A stretch of DNA of 64,000 bases, taken from NCBI RefSeq assembly GCF_900156735.1, contig NZ_FTOL01000010.1:1-64000 (forward strand). The letters are read 5' to 3'. A program made the position numbers and the translations under genes. Positions 24,142-31,651 of the stretch are shown here, piece after piece. This stretch comes from Chryseobacterium ureilyticum. GTDB lineage: Bacteria > Bacteroidota > Bacteroidia > Flavobacteriales > Weeksellaceae. Within the stretch, counting starts at the first letter, position 1, and each line of letters starts with the position of its first letter. Below the pieces are notes generated by a model. It was not told the DNA's origin. It did not search any database and saw nothing but the letters and a program-made list of their open reading frames with translations.

Positions 24142-25650
24142 ATGATTTTTGACAAACTAATTAACTATCTGAAACTCGATAAGCAGGAGTTTATTTTCCA
24201 GTTTAATTCCCATCCGAATTATCCATCTGCGCTGGCATTTAGCGATACTTTGAACTTTATGGGAGTAAAAAATGATGCCTATGAACTTGACAAAGAATAC
24301 TGGAATGAACTTCCTGAAGAGTTTATTGCAATTGTAGAAAATTCGTTTTCCTTAGTCAAAAAATCAGGAACCAATTACTCAGTCTACTCGGAAAAAGCAA
24401 AAACTTTAAACAAAGAAGAGTTATATAACAAGTCTACAAACTTTGTACTTCTATTTGAAAAAACCGAAAATGCAGAAAGTAAAATGGTCTTCAATTTCAA
24501 GCCTGTTTTATATGCTATTTTTGCAGTCATTCTTATTTATTCCCTTCTCAACCAAACCATACAGGAAGCTATTTTCAACTTACTTTCACTAGCTGGTGTA
24601 TATATTTCATTGGAATTATTCAATCAGAAATTCGGAAATACTTCTACAGTGATCGGAAGTATATGTGGTGCTCCTACTGTTACACAGACAGTTAATGCTT
24701 GTGATAAAATCATAAAACAAGATAAAACCAGTATTTTAGGTTTAAAGTTTTCTGACTTTTCATTAATCTATTTCACAGGGCTTGCGGTATTAGGGCTGTT
24801 TTTACCTGCAACCGCTTATATTGTAAAAGGGTTTACATTTGTTTCCATACTGGCAATTGGATATTCTCTTTACGTTCAGGCTTTTGTAGAGAAGACATTT
24901 TGTAAAGTTTGTCTTTTAATCATTTCAATCCTTGTAGGACAATTGGTTATCAGCAGTTTCTTTTTTGAAAATTACTCATTTGCAGTTGGAATACTTCTAC
25001 TTACTGTTATCTTATGGGCTCTTATTTTTTCAGCAGTAATCTATTTCAATACTTTACTTGAGCAAAAAGAGGAGATTCAAAAGTCAAATGCTAAGAACCT
25101 GAGATTTAAAAGAAATTATGAGCTATTCAAAAGTCAATTATTAACAAAAGATAAAATTGATTTTCAGGATACTCAAACTTTCTCAGTAGGAAAAAAAGAT
25201 ACTAAAGTTCGTATTTCCATTGTTTCCAATCCATATTGTGGTTTCTGTAAAGATGCTCATAAAATTGTAGAAAACCTTTTAGAGAAATATCCGGATGACA
25301 TTTCATTACAAATGAGATTCAATTATATTCCAGAAAGAGCCAATGAAAAATACAATCAGTTGATCTCAGATTTCACTCACATTTACAATAATAAACCTGA
25401 AAAAGAATTCCTTCATGCCATAGAAAAATGGTTTGAAACAAAAGACGAAAGCCAGATCAATACTCTTGTAGGAGGAGTTCCTACATCAGAAAATGTAAGC
25501 CCTCTGGTAGCAATGTCTATGGAAAACAGCAATGCCGGGCTGAACTTCACTCCTGTATTTATTATCAACGGATATCAGTACCCTGAAAGATACGATCGTG
25601 AAGATATTGTATTCTTTGTTGATGAATTAATAGAAGATGAAGACTTTTAG
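24142..25650 (+). CDS. VKOR-thioredoxin fusion disulfide oxidase with C39-like domain
   Basis: This 502-aa protein has three parts. Residues 1-115 form a C39-like domain (HPNYPSALAFSDTLNFMGV) without a catalytic cysteine. Residues about 120-300 form a VKOR membrane domain with loop cysteines C175/C187 and the active pair C254-K-V-C257. Residues about 315-502 form a DsbA-like thioredoxin domain with C366-G-F-C369 and TPVFIINGYQYPERYDRED. It should make disulfides in the periplasm using quinone as acceptor. It is the first gene of the operon that encodes a four-cysteine secreted peptide (25723) and its exporter, so that peptide is the natural substrate. It is the fused counterpart of 10336-11857. 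Confidence 0.88.
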   Translation: MIFDKLINYLKLDKQEFIFQFNSHPNYPSALAFSDTLNFMGVKNDAYELDKEYWNELPEEFIAIVENSFSLVKKSGTNYSVYSEKAKTLNKEELYNKSTNFVLLFEKTENAESKMVFNFKPVLYAIFAVILIYSLLNQTIQEAIFNLLSLAGVYISLELFNQKFGNTSTVIGSICGAPTVTQTVNACDKIIKQDKTSILGLKFSDFSLIYFTGLAVLGLFLPATAYIVKGFTFVSILAIGYSLYVQAFVEKTFCKVCLLIISILVGQLVISSFFFENYSFAVGILLLTVILWALIFSAVIYFNTLLEQKEEIQKSNAKNLRFKRNYELFKSQLLTKDKIDFQDTQTFSVGKKDTKVRISIVSNPYCGFCKDAHKIVENLLEKYPDDISLQMRFNYIPERANEKYNQLISDFTHIYNNKPEKEFLHAIEKWFETKDESQINTLVGGVPTSENVSPLVAMSMENSNAGLNFTPVFIINGYQYPERYDREDIVFFVDELIEDEDF

Positions 25651-25722
25651 TAAAAAAAAGCTGACAATTCTAAAATTTCACTATCTTAGGAAAAATAAAG
25701 CATTAACCAAAAACTATATATT

Positions 25723-25887
25723 ATGAAAAATCTTAAAAAACTTTCAAGAGAGAACTTAAGAACACTAAAAGGTGGTATTACACAGGAATGTGCAAGAATC
25801 CAAAGTGAAGCAAGCTACTGCGAGTCCAAAATAAATCCACCTAAGGAAGGAGCTATTAATGCATGTAACAAATGGTGCTACTACTAG
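25723..25887 (+). CDS. double-glycine leader peptide with four core cysteines
   Basis: This is a 54-residue peptide. The leader MKNLKKLSRENLRTLKGG (1-18) is a typical Bacteroidota double-glycine leader for C39 exporters: basic, with Leu at the usual positions before GG. The 36-residue core contains C23, C33, C48 and C52 and ends WCYY, so two disulfides are possible. It lies 72 nt after the disulfide oxidase and 83 nt before the C39 exporter. It is followed by a hairpin. It resembles flavobacterial 'bacteriocin-like' peptides. Antimicrobial, signalling or other function cannot be told from sequence. Confidence 0.85.
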   Translation: MKNLKKLSRENLRTLKGGITQECARIQSEASYCESKINPPKEGAINACNKWCYY

Positions 25888-25925
25888 CCAACCATTTCTT
25901 TGAATTATAATATTGAATAAAGCAA

Positions 25926-25954
25926 AAAATGTCGTCAAAATATGACGACATTTT
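25926..25954 (+). terminator. hairpin between peptide and exporter genes
   Basis: Inverted repeat AATGTCGTCA / TGACGACATT (10 bp, plus A/T pairs) around a 5-nt loop, ending in TTTT. It sits 39 nt after the peptide stop and 17 nt before the exporter start. It could be a leaky terminator that sets a high peptide-to-exporter ratio. Confidence 0.7.
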
Positions 25955-25970
25955 ATAATGAGTATTAGTT

Positions 25971-28163
25971 TTGAAAAAATTCCCCTTTTATAAGCAGCCA
26001 GACACTAAAGACTGCGGACCAACCTGTCTGAGAATCGTAAGTAAATATTACGGTAAAAATATATCCCTACAACAGATACGAGCTCTTTCTGAGACTACCC
26101 GTGAAGGAAGCAGCCTTTTGGGGCTGAGTGATGCTGCAGAAAACCTGGGATTCCGATCGATGGGAGTTCAGGTTGACTTCAAAACCCTTGTAGAAGAAGT
26201 TCCACTTCCTTGTATTGCCCACTGGAACAAAAACCACTTTGTTGTAGTTTATAAAACAGATAAAAATAACAACGTATATATATCAGATCCAAGTTATGGC
26301 TTGATTTCTTACACACAGGAAGAATTCATTAAAGCCTGGATTGGAGAAAACGCTAATGAAAATACGGAAGAAGGAATTGTTCTTATTCTGGAAACCACAC
26401 CAGCATTCTTTCAAACGGAATTTGATTCTGAAGAAAGTAAAGCCAGCTTTTCATTCCTTTCCAAGTATCTGTTAAAATATAAATCCCTTGTCATTCAATT
26501 GGCGGTAGGGCTTTTAGCAGGAAGTTTACTTTCACTGGTATTCCCTTTCCTTACGCAAAGTATTGTGGATGTCGGTATTCAGAATCAGGACATCAACTTT
26601 ATCTACGTGGTACTTCTTGCCCAGATCATGCTGTTCCTTGGAAGAATGGGTATCGAAGTGATCAGAAGCTGGATCCTTCTTCACCTTTCAGCCAGAATAA
26701 ATATTTCGATCATTTCCGATTTCTTCATTAAGCTGATGAAGCTCCCTATAAGCTTCTTCGATACTAGGATGACGGGTGATATCATGCAAAGAATTAACGA
26801 TCATCACAGGATAGAACAACTTTTAACAAGTTCTTCACTGAACACTTTGTTCTCGCTTGTGAATCTTATTATTTTCAGCATTGTTTTATTACTGTATGAT
26901 TACAGGCTTTTCATTGTTTATCTGATTGGTGCTGGATTATATATCGGATGGATTACCTTTTTCCTTAAAAAAAGAAAAGAACTTGATTATAAAAGATTTT
27001 CCCAGGTTTCTCAGGAGCAAAGCAAAGTCATTGAATTAATCAACGGTATGCAAGAAATCAAAATGCATAACGCTGAAAAGCAAAAACGTTGGGATTGGGA
27101 ATTTCTTCAGGTAAAGTTATTTAAAATAAGGATAAAATCACTTTCATTAGAACAATGGCAGTCAGTAGGAGGAAATTTCATTAATCAGATTAAAGATATT
27201 CTGGTAAGCTTCCTTTCTGCAAAACTGGTATTAAGTGGAAACTTAACATTAGGGATGATGCTTTCTGTACAATACATCATTGGACAGCTGAACAGCCCGC
27301 TTTTGCAGCTCATCGATTTTATTAAGCAAACTCAGGATGCTAAAATATCCCTTGAAAGATTAGGAGAAATTCATGATAAAGAAGATGAAGAAAGTAAAGA
27401 TGAGCAGTACGCCATGGATATTCCACATAGAGATATCGAAATTACAGATATGTCTTTCAGATATGTAGGATCAGATGTTCCTGTCTTTGAAAACCTGAAT
27501 CTTACAATCCCTTATCAAAAAACTACTGCTATCGTGGGAGCAAGTGGAAGTGGAAAAACCACTTTACTTAAGCTTTTGATGAAATTTTATGATCCTGACA
27601 AAGGAGATATTAGAATCGGAAACACAAGCATGAAAAACATATCTCCACGTTTCTGGAGAGATCATTGTGGTGTAGTAATGCAGGAAGGTTATGTATTTAA
27701 CGATACTATCGCCAATAATATCGCAGTGGGTGAAGATCACATTGATAAACGGAAACTAAGGCGAGCAGTAGAAATTGCCAATATTAAAGACTTTATAGAA
27801 GGCTTACCTCTCAGCTATAATACAAAGATCGGAAATGAAGGTGTTGGAGTAAGTGGCGGACAAAAGCAAAGACTCTTTATAGCAAGAGCAGTTTACAAAT
27901 CACCTCAATACATCTTATTTGATGAAGCTACATCTGCATTGGACGCTAATAACGAAAAGGTTATTATGGAAAATCTAGAACAGTTCTTCCAGGGAAAAAC
28001 AGCCGTAGTTATTGCTCACAGGCTTTCCACTGTAAAACATGCCGACAAAATTATTGTATTGGATAAAGGAAGGGTTGTAGAAGAAGGAAGCCACGCAGAA
28101 TTAGTTGATTTAAGAGGCGAATACTACAGATTGGTTAGAAATCAACTAGAATTAGGAAATTAA
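25971..28163 (+). CDS. peptidase C39 / ABC exporter (PCAT)
   Basis: This 730-aa bifunctional transporter cleaves double-glycine leaders and exports the core. The N-terminal C39 peptidase (1-about 140) has QPDTKDCGPTC with catalytic Cys15, His89 (NKNHFVVVY) and Asp106 (ISDPSYG). A six-helix ABC membrane domain follows (about 160-455). The ATPase (about 485-725) has GASGSGKTT (Walker A), VSGGQKQR (signature), ILFDEATSALD (Walker B) and the H-loop IAHRLST. The start codon is TTG at 25971; the nearby ATG at 25958 is in another frame. Low initiation from TTG plus the upstream hairpin would both lower exporter levels relative to the peptide. Confidence 0.93.
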   Translation: MKKFPFYKQPDTKDCGPTCLRIVSKYYGKNISLQQIRALSETTREGSSLLGLSDAAENLGFRSMGVQVDFKTLVEEVPLPCIAHWNKNHFVVVYKTDKNNNVYISDPSYGLISYTQEEFIKAWIGENANENTEEGIVLILETTPAFFQTEFDSEESKASFSFLSKYLLKYKSLVIQLAVGLLAGSLLSLVFPFLTQSIVDVGIQNQDINFIYVVLLAQIMLFLGRMGIEVIRSWILLHLSARINISIISDFFIKLMKLPISFFDTRMTGDIMQRINDHHRIEQLLTSSSLNTLFSLVNLIIFSIVLLLYDYRLFIVYLIGAGLYIGWITFFLKKRKELDYKRFSQVSQEQSKVIELINGMQEIKMHNAEKQKRWDWEFLQVKLFKIRIKSLSLEQWQSVGGNFINQIKDILVSFLSAKLVLSGNLTLGMMLSVQYIIGQLNSPLLQLIDFIKQTQDAKISLERLGEIHDKEDEESKDEQYAMDIPHRDIEITDMSFRYVGSDVPVFENLNLTIPYQKTTAIVGASGSGKTTLLKLLMKFYDPDKGDIRIGNTSMKNISPRFWRDHCGVVMQEGYVFNDTIANNIAVGEDHIDKRKLRRAVEIANIKDFIEGLPLSYNTKIGNEGVGVSGGQKQRLFIARAVYKSPQYILFDEATSALDANNEKVIMENLEQFFQGKTAVVIAHRLSTVKHADKIIVLDKGRVVEEGSHAELVDLRGEYYRLVRNQLELGN

Positions 28164-28208
28164 AATAATATTCTTTTCAAATTTGGAAAGAAATTTTATC
28201 TCAGAAAA

Positions 28209-29507
28209 ATGAAAGAAGACGTTTTAGACAATATCGAACTCCGCTCAGAAAGTGTACAGGATATTCTTACCCAGCCGCCTAATTGGATGATACGTTGGGG
28301 AAACACAGTTATATTTGTGATTATCCTGCTTATTTTCGTAATGAGTTATATTATAAAATACCCGGAATTTGTGCCGGCTCCCATTATTGTAACTTCTCAA
28401 AATCCTCCGGAGAAAATAGAGGCAAGAATAGGGACCAGAATAGAGAAAATATTTATTAAAGATCATCAGGAAGTTAAAAAGAATGATGTACTAATGGTCA
28501 TGCAATCTGCAGCCAATTACAAGGATGTTCTGGAACTAAAAAAAATCGTTGATTCTATATCTCCGAATCAACTGTATTCTTTTCCTCTTGCCCAGTCATC
28601 CAGATTTAAGCTTGGAGAATTGCAGGGAGAATACAACAGTTTTGCAAAAGCTTTTCAAGATGAAGAACTTTTCAGAAGGTTACAACCTTACGTTCCCGAA
28701 AACCTCGCTTCTCAAAAGAGTATTTCTGAATATAAATTAAGAATGACAACTTTAAGACAGCAGAAAAGTCTGGAATCCGTAAAATATGATCTTACTAAAA
28801 AGAATTTTAACAGATCTCAGGAACTCTTTAATCAAGGAGTAATCTCTGCGGTAGAACTGGAAAATGAAAAGATTAAATATCTTCAGGCACAGCAAAACCT
28901 TGAGAATATTAATATATCCATATCTCAGGCTGAGGAAGGAATTTCAAATATTAACAAAACTCAAAGCGTTACAGCAATCAACTCGGAAAAAGAAAGAATT
29001 ACTTACTCTGCACAGACTTTACAGTTATTTGAACAACTTAGAAAGTCATTAAAGCAATGGGAGCAAAATTACCTTGTTATTTCTTCCACGAATGGTGTAG
29101 CAAGCTTCCAGCAGTTTTTCGGGGAAAATCAGTTTGTAAAGCCGGGAGAGCCTATAGTTTCTATCCTACCAAAGAACAAAGATCGAATAGTAGGAAGAAT
29201 GTCTGTTCCTACAGCCAATTCAGGGAAGATTATTCCAGGAGAAAAGGTCTTGATCAAACTTGATAACTTCCGTTTCCAGGAATATGGTATTATCGAAGGG
29301 AAAGTTCAGAATATATCTCTTATTCCGGACGACAAAGGAAATTACTATGTAGATGTAGTTTTGCCAAACGGTTTAAAGACAAGCTACAATAAAACCTTGA
29401 AGTTTGATAAAGAACTTAGAGGTAACGCTGAAATCGTCACAAAAGATCTCAGACTTATTGAAAGGTTCTTCTACCAAATCAGAGAATTATTAGGCTATCA
29501 GGCATAG
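28209..29507 (+). CDS. HlyD family secretion adaptor protein
   Basis: This 432-aa membrane-fusion protein links the inner-membrane exporter to the outer membrane. A single N-terminal membrane helix (about 32-56, VIFVIILLIFVMSYII) is followed by a lipoyl-like half motif (EARIGTRIEKIFIKDHQEVKKNDVLMVM). A long coiled-coil hairpin follows (about 160-275, SLESVKYDLTKKNFNRSQELF...), then a beta-barrel region (PGEPIVSILPKNKDRIVGRMSV). It lies 45 nt downstream of the C39 exporter and ends the operon before a strong terminator. Confidence 0.9.
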   Translation: MKEDVLDNIELRSESVQDILTQPPNWMIRWGNTVIFVIILLIFVMSYIIKYPEFVPAPIIVTSQNPPEKIEARIGTRIEKIFIKDHQEVKKNDVLMVMQSAANYKDVLELKKIVDSISPNQLYSFPLAQSSRFKLGELQGEYNSFAKAFQDEELFRRLQPYVPENLASQKSISEYKLRMTTLRQQKSLESVKYDLTKKNFNRSQELFNQGVISAVELENEKIKYLQAQQNLENINISISQAEEGISNINKTQSVTAINSEKERITYSAQTLQLFEQLRKSLKQWEQNYLVISSTNGVASFQQFFGENQFVKPGEPIVSILPKNKDRIVGRMSVPTANSGKIIPGEKVLIKLDNFRFQEYGIIEGKVQNISLIPDDKGNYYVDVVLPNGLKTSYNKTLKFDKELRGNAEIVTKDLRLIERFFYQIRELLGYQA

Positions 29508-29524
29508 TCATACAAAATAATCAT

Positions 29525-29553
29525 AAACCGTTTCTTTTTGAAGCGGTTTTTTT
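29525..29553 (+). terminator. terminator of the peptide-export operon
   Basis: A 10-bp stem AAACCGTTTC/GAAGCGGTTT with one G-T pair closes a 5-nt loop and runs into T7. It lies 18 nt after the HlyD stop. Confidence 0.9.
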
Positions 29554-29910
29554 ATACTATTTCATCATTCAAATGATGAGAGAAAAGAGTCTTGTCTATT
29601 ACATAGTGTCAAGTATAGAAACTTTCGCATCCTACAGCCCTTTTCCTCGCCATTTGCGCTGTTTTTTGTTCAATAGAATAAAATACCTTATCCAAATAGT
29701 TAAAACGATTAAAAACCTCTAATTAAGCCTTATTTGAAAATAATATTAAATACAGAATGTAAACGTCCTTTGAATGGAGATATTAAGAACATTAATTCTT
29801 TCCGAGAGAGTGGATTATTTACTTTAGGAAAAAAGAATCACCAAAAAGGAAGCTTGTCAGGAGAATTGACAGTATGAATACAAAAGATTGAACAACCTTA
29901 TAAAAATCGA
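29554..29910. other. intergenic region with possible degraded reading frame
   Basis: No intact gene is visible. One plus-strand frame is open without a start codon from about 29713 to a TGA at 29875-29877 (ending ...GLFTLGKKNHQKGSLSGELTV). It has protein-like composition and could be the tail of a decayed gene. I cannot assign a family. Confidence 0.3.
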
Positions 29911-29942
29911 AAACCGCAATCATTAGTTAATGATTGCGGTTT
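29911..29942 (-). terminator. tRNA-Met terminator
   Basis: A perfect 15-bp inverted repeat (AAACCGCAATCATTA / TAATGATTGCGGTTT) lies 5 nt past the tRNA 3' end on the minus strand and is followed by T-rich sequence. Confidence 0.85.
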
Positions 29943-29946
29943 ATTG

Positions 29947-30020
29947 TAGCGAAGACGGGAATTGAACCCGTGACCTCAGGGTTATGAATCCTGCGCTCTA
30001 ACCAACTGAGCTACCTCGCC
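29947..30020 (-). tRNA. tRNA-Met (CAU), elongator type
   Basis: A 74-nt cloverleaf can be read on the minus strand. The acceptor GGCGAGG pairs with CTTCGCT through two G-T pairs. The D arm is GCTC/GAGC. The anticodon loop TTCATAA carries anticodon CAT, and the T arm is ACGGG-TTCAATT-CCCGT. The discriminator is A. CCA is not encoded. The first acceptor pair G-T (a paired, non-C1 start) and the absence of the GGG/CCC anticodon-stem pairs argue for elongator rather than initiator Met. A CAU anticodon could in principle be a lysidine-modified Ile tRNA, but I judge Met likelier. It has its own promoter and terminator. Confidence 0.93.
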
Positions 30021-30032
30021 GTTTTGGTGGTG

Positions 30033-30064
30033 CAAATATAGAAATTATATTTTAACTACCAAAA
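30033..30064 (-). promoter_or_regulatory. tRNA-Met promoter
   Basis: TTTTG (30060-30064) is followed after 19 nt by TATATTTG (30033-30040), an exact consensus pair, 13 nt before the tRNA 5' end. The -33 element abuts the stop codon of the TlpA-like gene. Confidence 0.85.
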
Positions 30065-31357
30065 TTATTTTAACTTAAAATATTCTAAAACATTCCCAAC
30101 ATGTTCTGGTTTGCTGATTATCTTATTGTTAGCATCTAAAATAAAATACGTCGGAGTTGCATGAACATTGTAGGTTTCTACATAATTACTGTTCCATCCT
30201 CTTAATTCCGAATCATTGATCCAAGGAAATGCAGCAATCTTTTTTGTATAAGAATTTTTATCTACGTCCAAAGACAGAGCAATCACCTGAATATCTTTTG
30301 TCTTTAAATCATTGTATTTTTCTAATAATTTAGGAAGTTCTGTTTCACAATGTGAACATGTAGAAGACCAGAATACAATTACCTTTTTGTCTGCCTTTAC
30401 ATCATAAATAGACTTAGCTGTAGTATTAGTTGCTGACTGAAACTTATAGTTAGGGAAAGCAGCCCCCATTTCCACATTAGCATTGGACTTCAATGTAGAA
30501 GCAAGCCTGTCATTAATGGTACATTTAAGATTCTTAGCTAAACCAAGATACTTGGTCTTAAACTCATCCATTTGATAGACATCAAAGATATCAATAAGCT
30601 CTGATAATACTGTCTGTCCTCTTGGTGTCTCTACCTTTAAACGATCTAAAAGTTTATCTACAGAAGCCCCCACATTAGTATTTCCTCCTGAGTTTAAATA
30701 AGCCACCAATACAGGTCTCAATAACGATGAGCTTTCAAGCATATCATTAGACTTATCTAAGAAGTTGATTACTTCCTCCTGATCTACTTTTTTTGCTCCA
30801 TCAGGACTATTGGAAAGGAATTTACTGTAGTTTGTATTATAATATGAAATAAACGGATGTTGTGCAGCATCTATGGAAGATGATGATCCAGAAAGTCTCT
30901 CAATCTCTAGCTTCAATGCTTTACCAAATTCAGTATTATCTTTATAGTATTCTTTAATCTGTCCTAAAGCAGGTAAGATAAGCTCTTTCTTTTGTGAGCC
31001 ATCTTGCTGCTTACTCATTAATTCGTTAGCCTCATCAAGATAAACGACATCTTTCACTTTATCCTTTTGAATATCCAGTTTGAAATTTACATTCTTGTTT
31101 TCAGATATAAAACTCACTGTATTATTGGATCCTGGGAAATAAACTTTCATCATTCCCATATAATGATTGGGATATTTGAAAGTCCATGTATTATTTTTAC
31201 TTTGTTCTTTTGTAACAATAATATCTTTTGACCCGTTTAATGTATATAGAATTGCATCCTTATCTTTAAAATCTGCCGGTGTTTGAATAGTAACTGTAAA
31301 CTGAGCCTGTAAAGCAAATGCAGCTAACATTGCAGATAATGTATAAATCTTTTTCAT
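30065..31357 (-). CDS. TlpA-family secreted thioredoxin-like protein
   Basis: This 430-aa protein has a signal peptide (1-19, ending ALQA|Q). The long N-terminal region (about 20-290) has the beta-rich then helical layout seen in Bacteroidota TlpA-like oxidoreductases. The C-terminal thioredoxin domain carries WSSTC334-S-H-C337ETELPKLL and the cis-proline ATPTYFIL. Such proteins reduce or shuffle disulfides in the periplasm. It is downstream of the small secreted protein and the T9SS protein on the same strand, with a hairpin (31373-31398) just before it, so it may be expressed by read-through. Confidence 0.85.
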   Translation of the reverse strand: MKKIYTLSAMLAAFALQAQFTVTIQTPADFKDKDAILYTLNGSKDIIVTKEQSKNNTWTFKYPNHYMGMMKVYFPGSNNTVSFISENKNVNFKLDIQKDKVKDVVYLDEANELMSKQQDGSQKKELILPALGQIKEYYKDNTEFGKALKLEIERLSGSSSSIDAAQHPFISYYNTNYSKFLSNSPDGAKKVDQEEVINFLDKSNDMLESSSLLRPVLVAYLNSGGNTNVGASVDKLLDRLKVETPRGQTVLSELIDIFDVYQMDEFKTKYLGLAKNLKCTINDRLASTLKSNANVEMGAAFPNYKFQSATNTTAKSIYDVKADKKVIVFWSSTCSHCETELPKLLEKYNDLKTKDIQVIALSLDVDKNSYTKKIAAFPWINDSELRGWNSNYVETYNVHATPTYFILDANNKIISKPEHVGNVLEYFKLK

Positions 31358-31372
31358 AGAGTAAAAATAAAA

Positions 31373-31398
31373 AAACTCTCTGATTAATCAGAGAGTTT
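31373..31398 (-). terminator. hairpin between small secreted gene and TlpA-like gene
   Basis: A 26-nt perfect palindrome (AAACTCTCTGATT and its complement) is followed on the minus strand by a long T tract. It lies 21 nt after the small gene's stop and 16 nt before the TlpA-like start. This leaves no obvious room for a separate promoter. Confidence 0.75.
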
Positions 31399-31418
31399 CT
31401 TGTTATTTTAATAAAATT

Positions 31419-31643
31419 TTATGCTTTAACGTTTTTATACTTTTTTGTAAAGTATACGATGAATGCAAATGCCACAATAGAAAGTAAATATACATACATA
31501 TCAATTGGTGACGATGGAGCTCCTCCGGTACCGTGTCCTCCGGTTCCTCCACCTCCTGGAACTGGCATATCATCTATATCTGCCCTTACCAATAATGTGG
31601 CAAAGAAAAATAACGCAAATATTAGTTTATTTATGGTTTTCAT
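31419..31643 (-). CDS. small secreted protein with Gly-rich centre and C-terminal membrane segment
   Basis: This 74-aa protein has an N-terminal signal sequence (1-21, ending VRA|D), a short Gly/Pro-rich stretch (MPVPGGGGTGGHGTGGAP), a membrane helix (about 49-66, MYVYLLSIVAFAFIVYF) and a basic tail. Chryseobacterium genomes carry many such tiny proteins beside T9SS cargo genes; their function is unknown. The glycine-rich centre and C-terminal membrane anchor recall sorting tails of the PEP-CTERM type only superficially. It lies 8 nt after the T9SS protein gene. Confidence 0.75.
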   Translation of the reverse strand: MKTINKLIFALFFFATLLVRADIDDMPVPGGGGTGGHGTGGAPSSPIDMYVYLLSIVAFAFIVYFTKKYKNVKA

Positions 31644-31651
31644 ATTAATTT

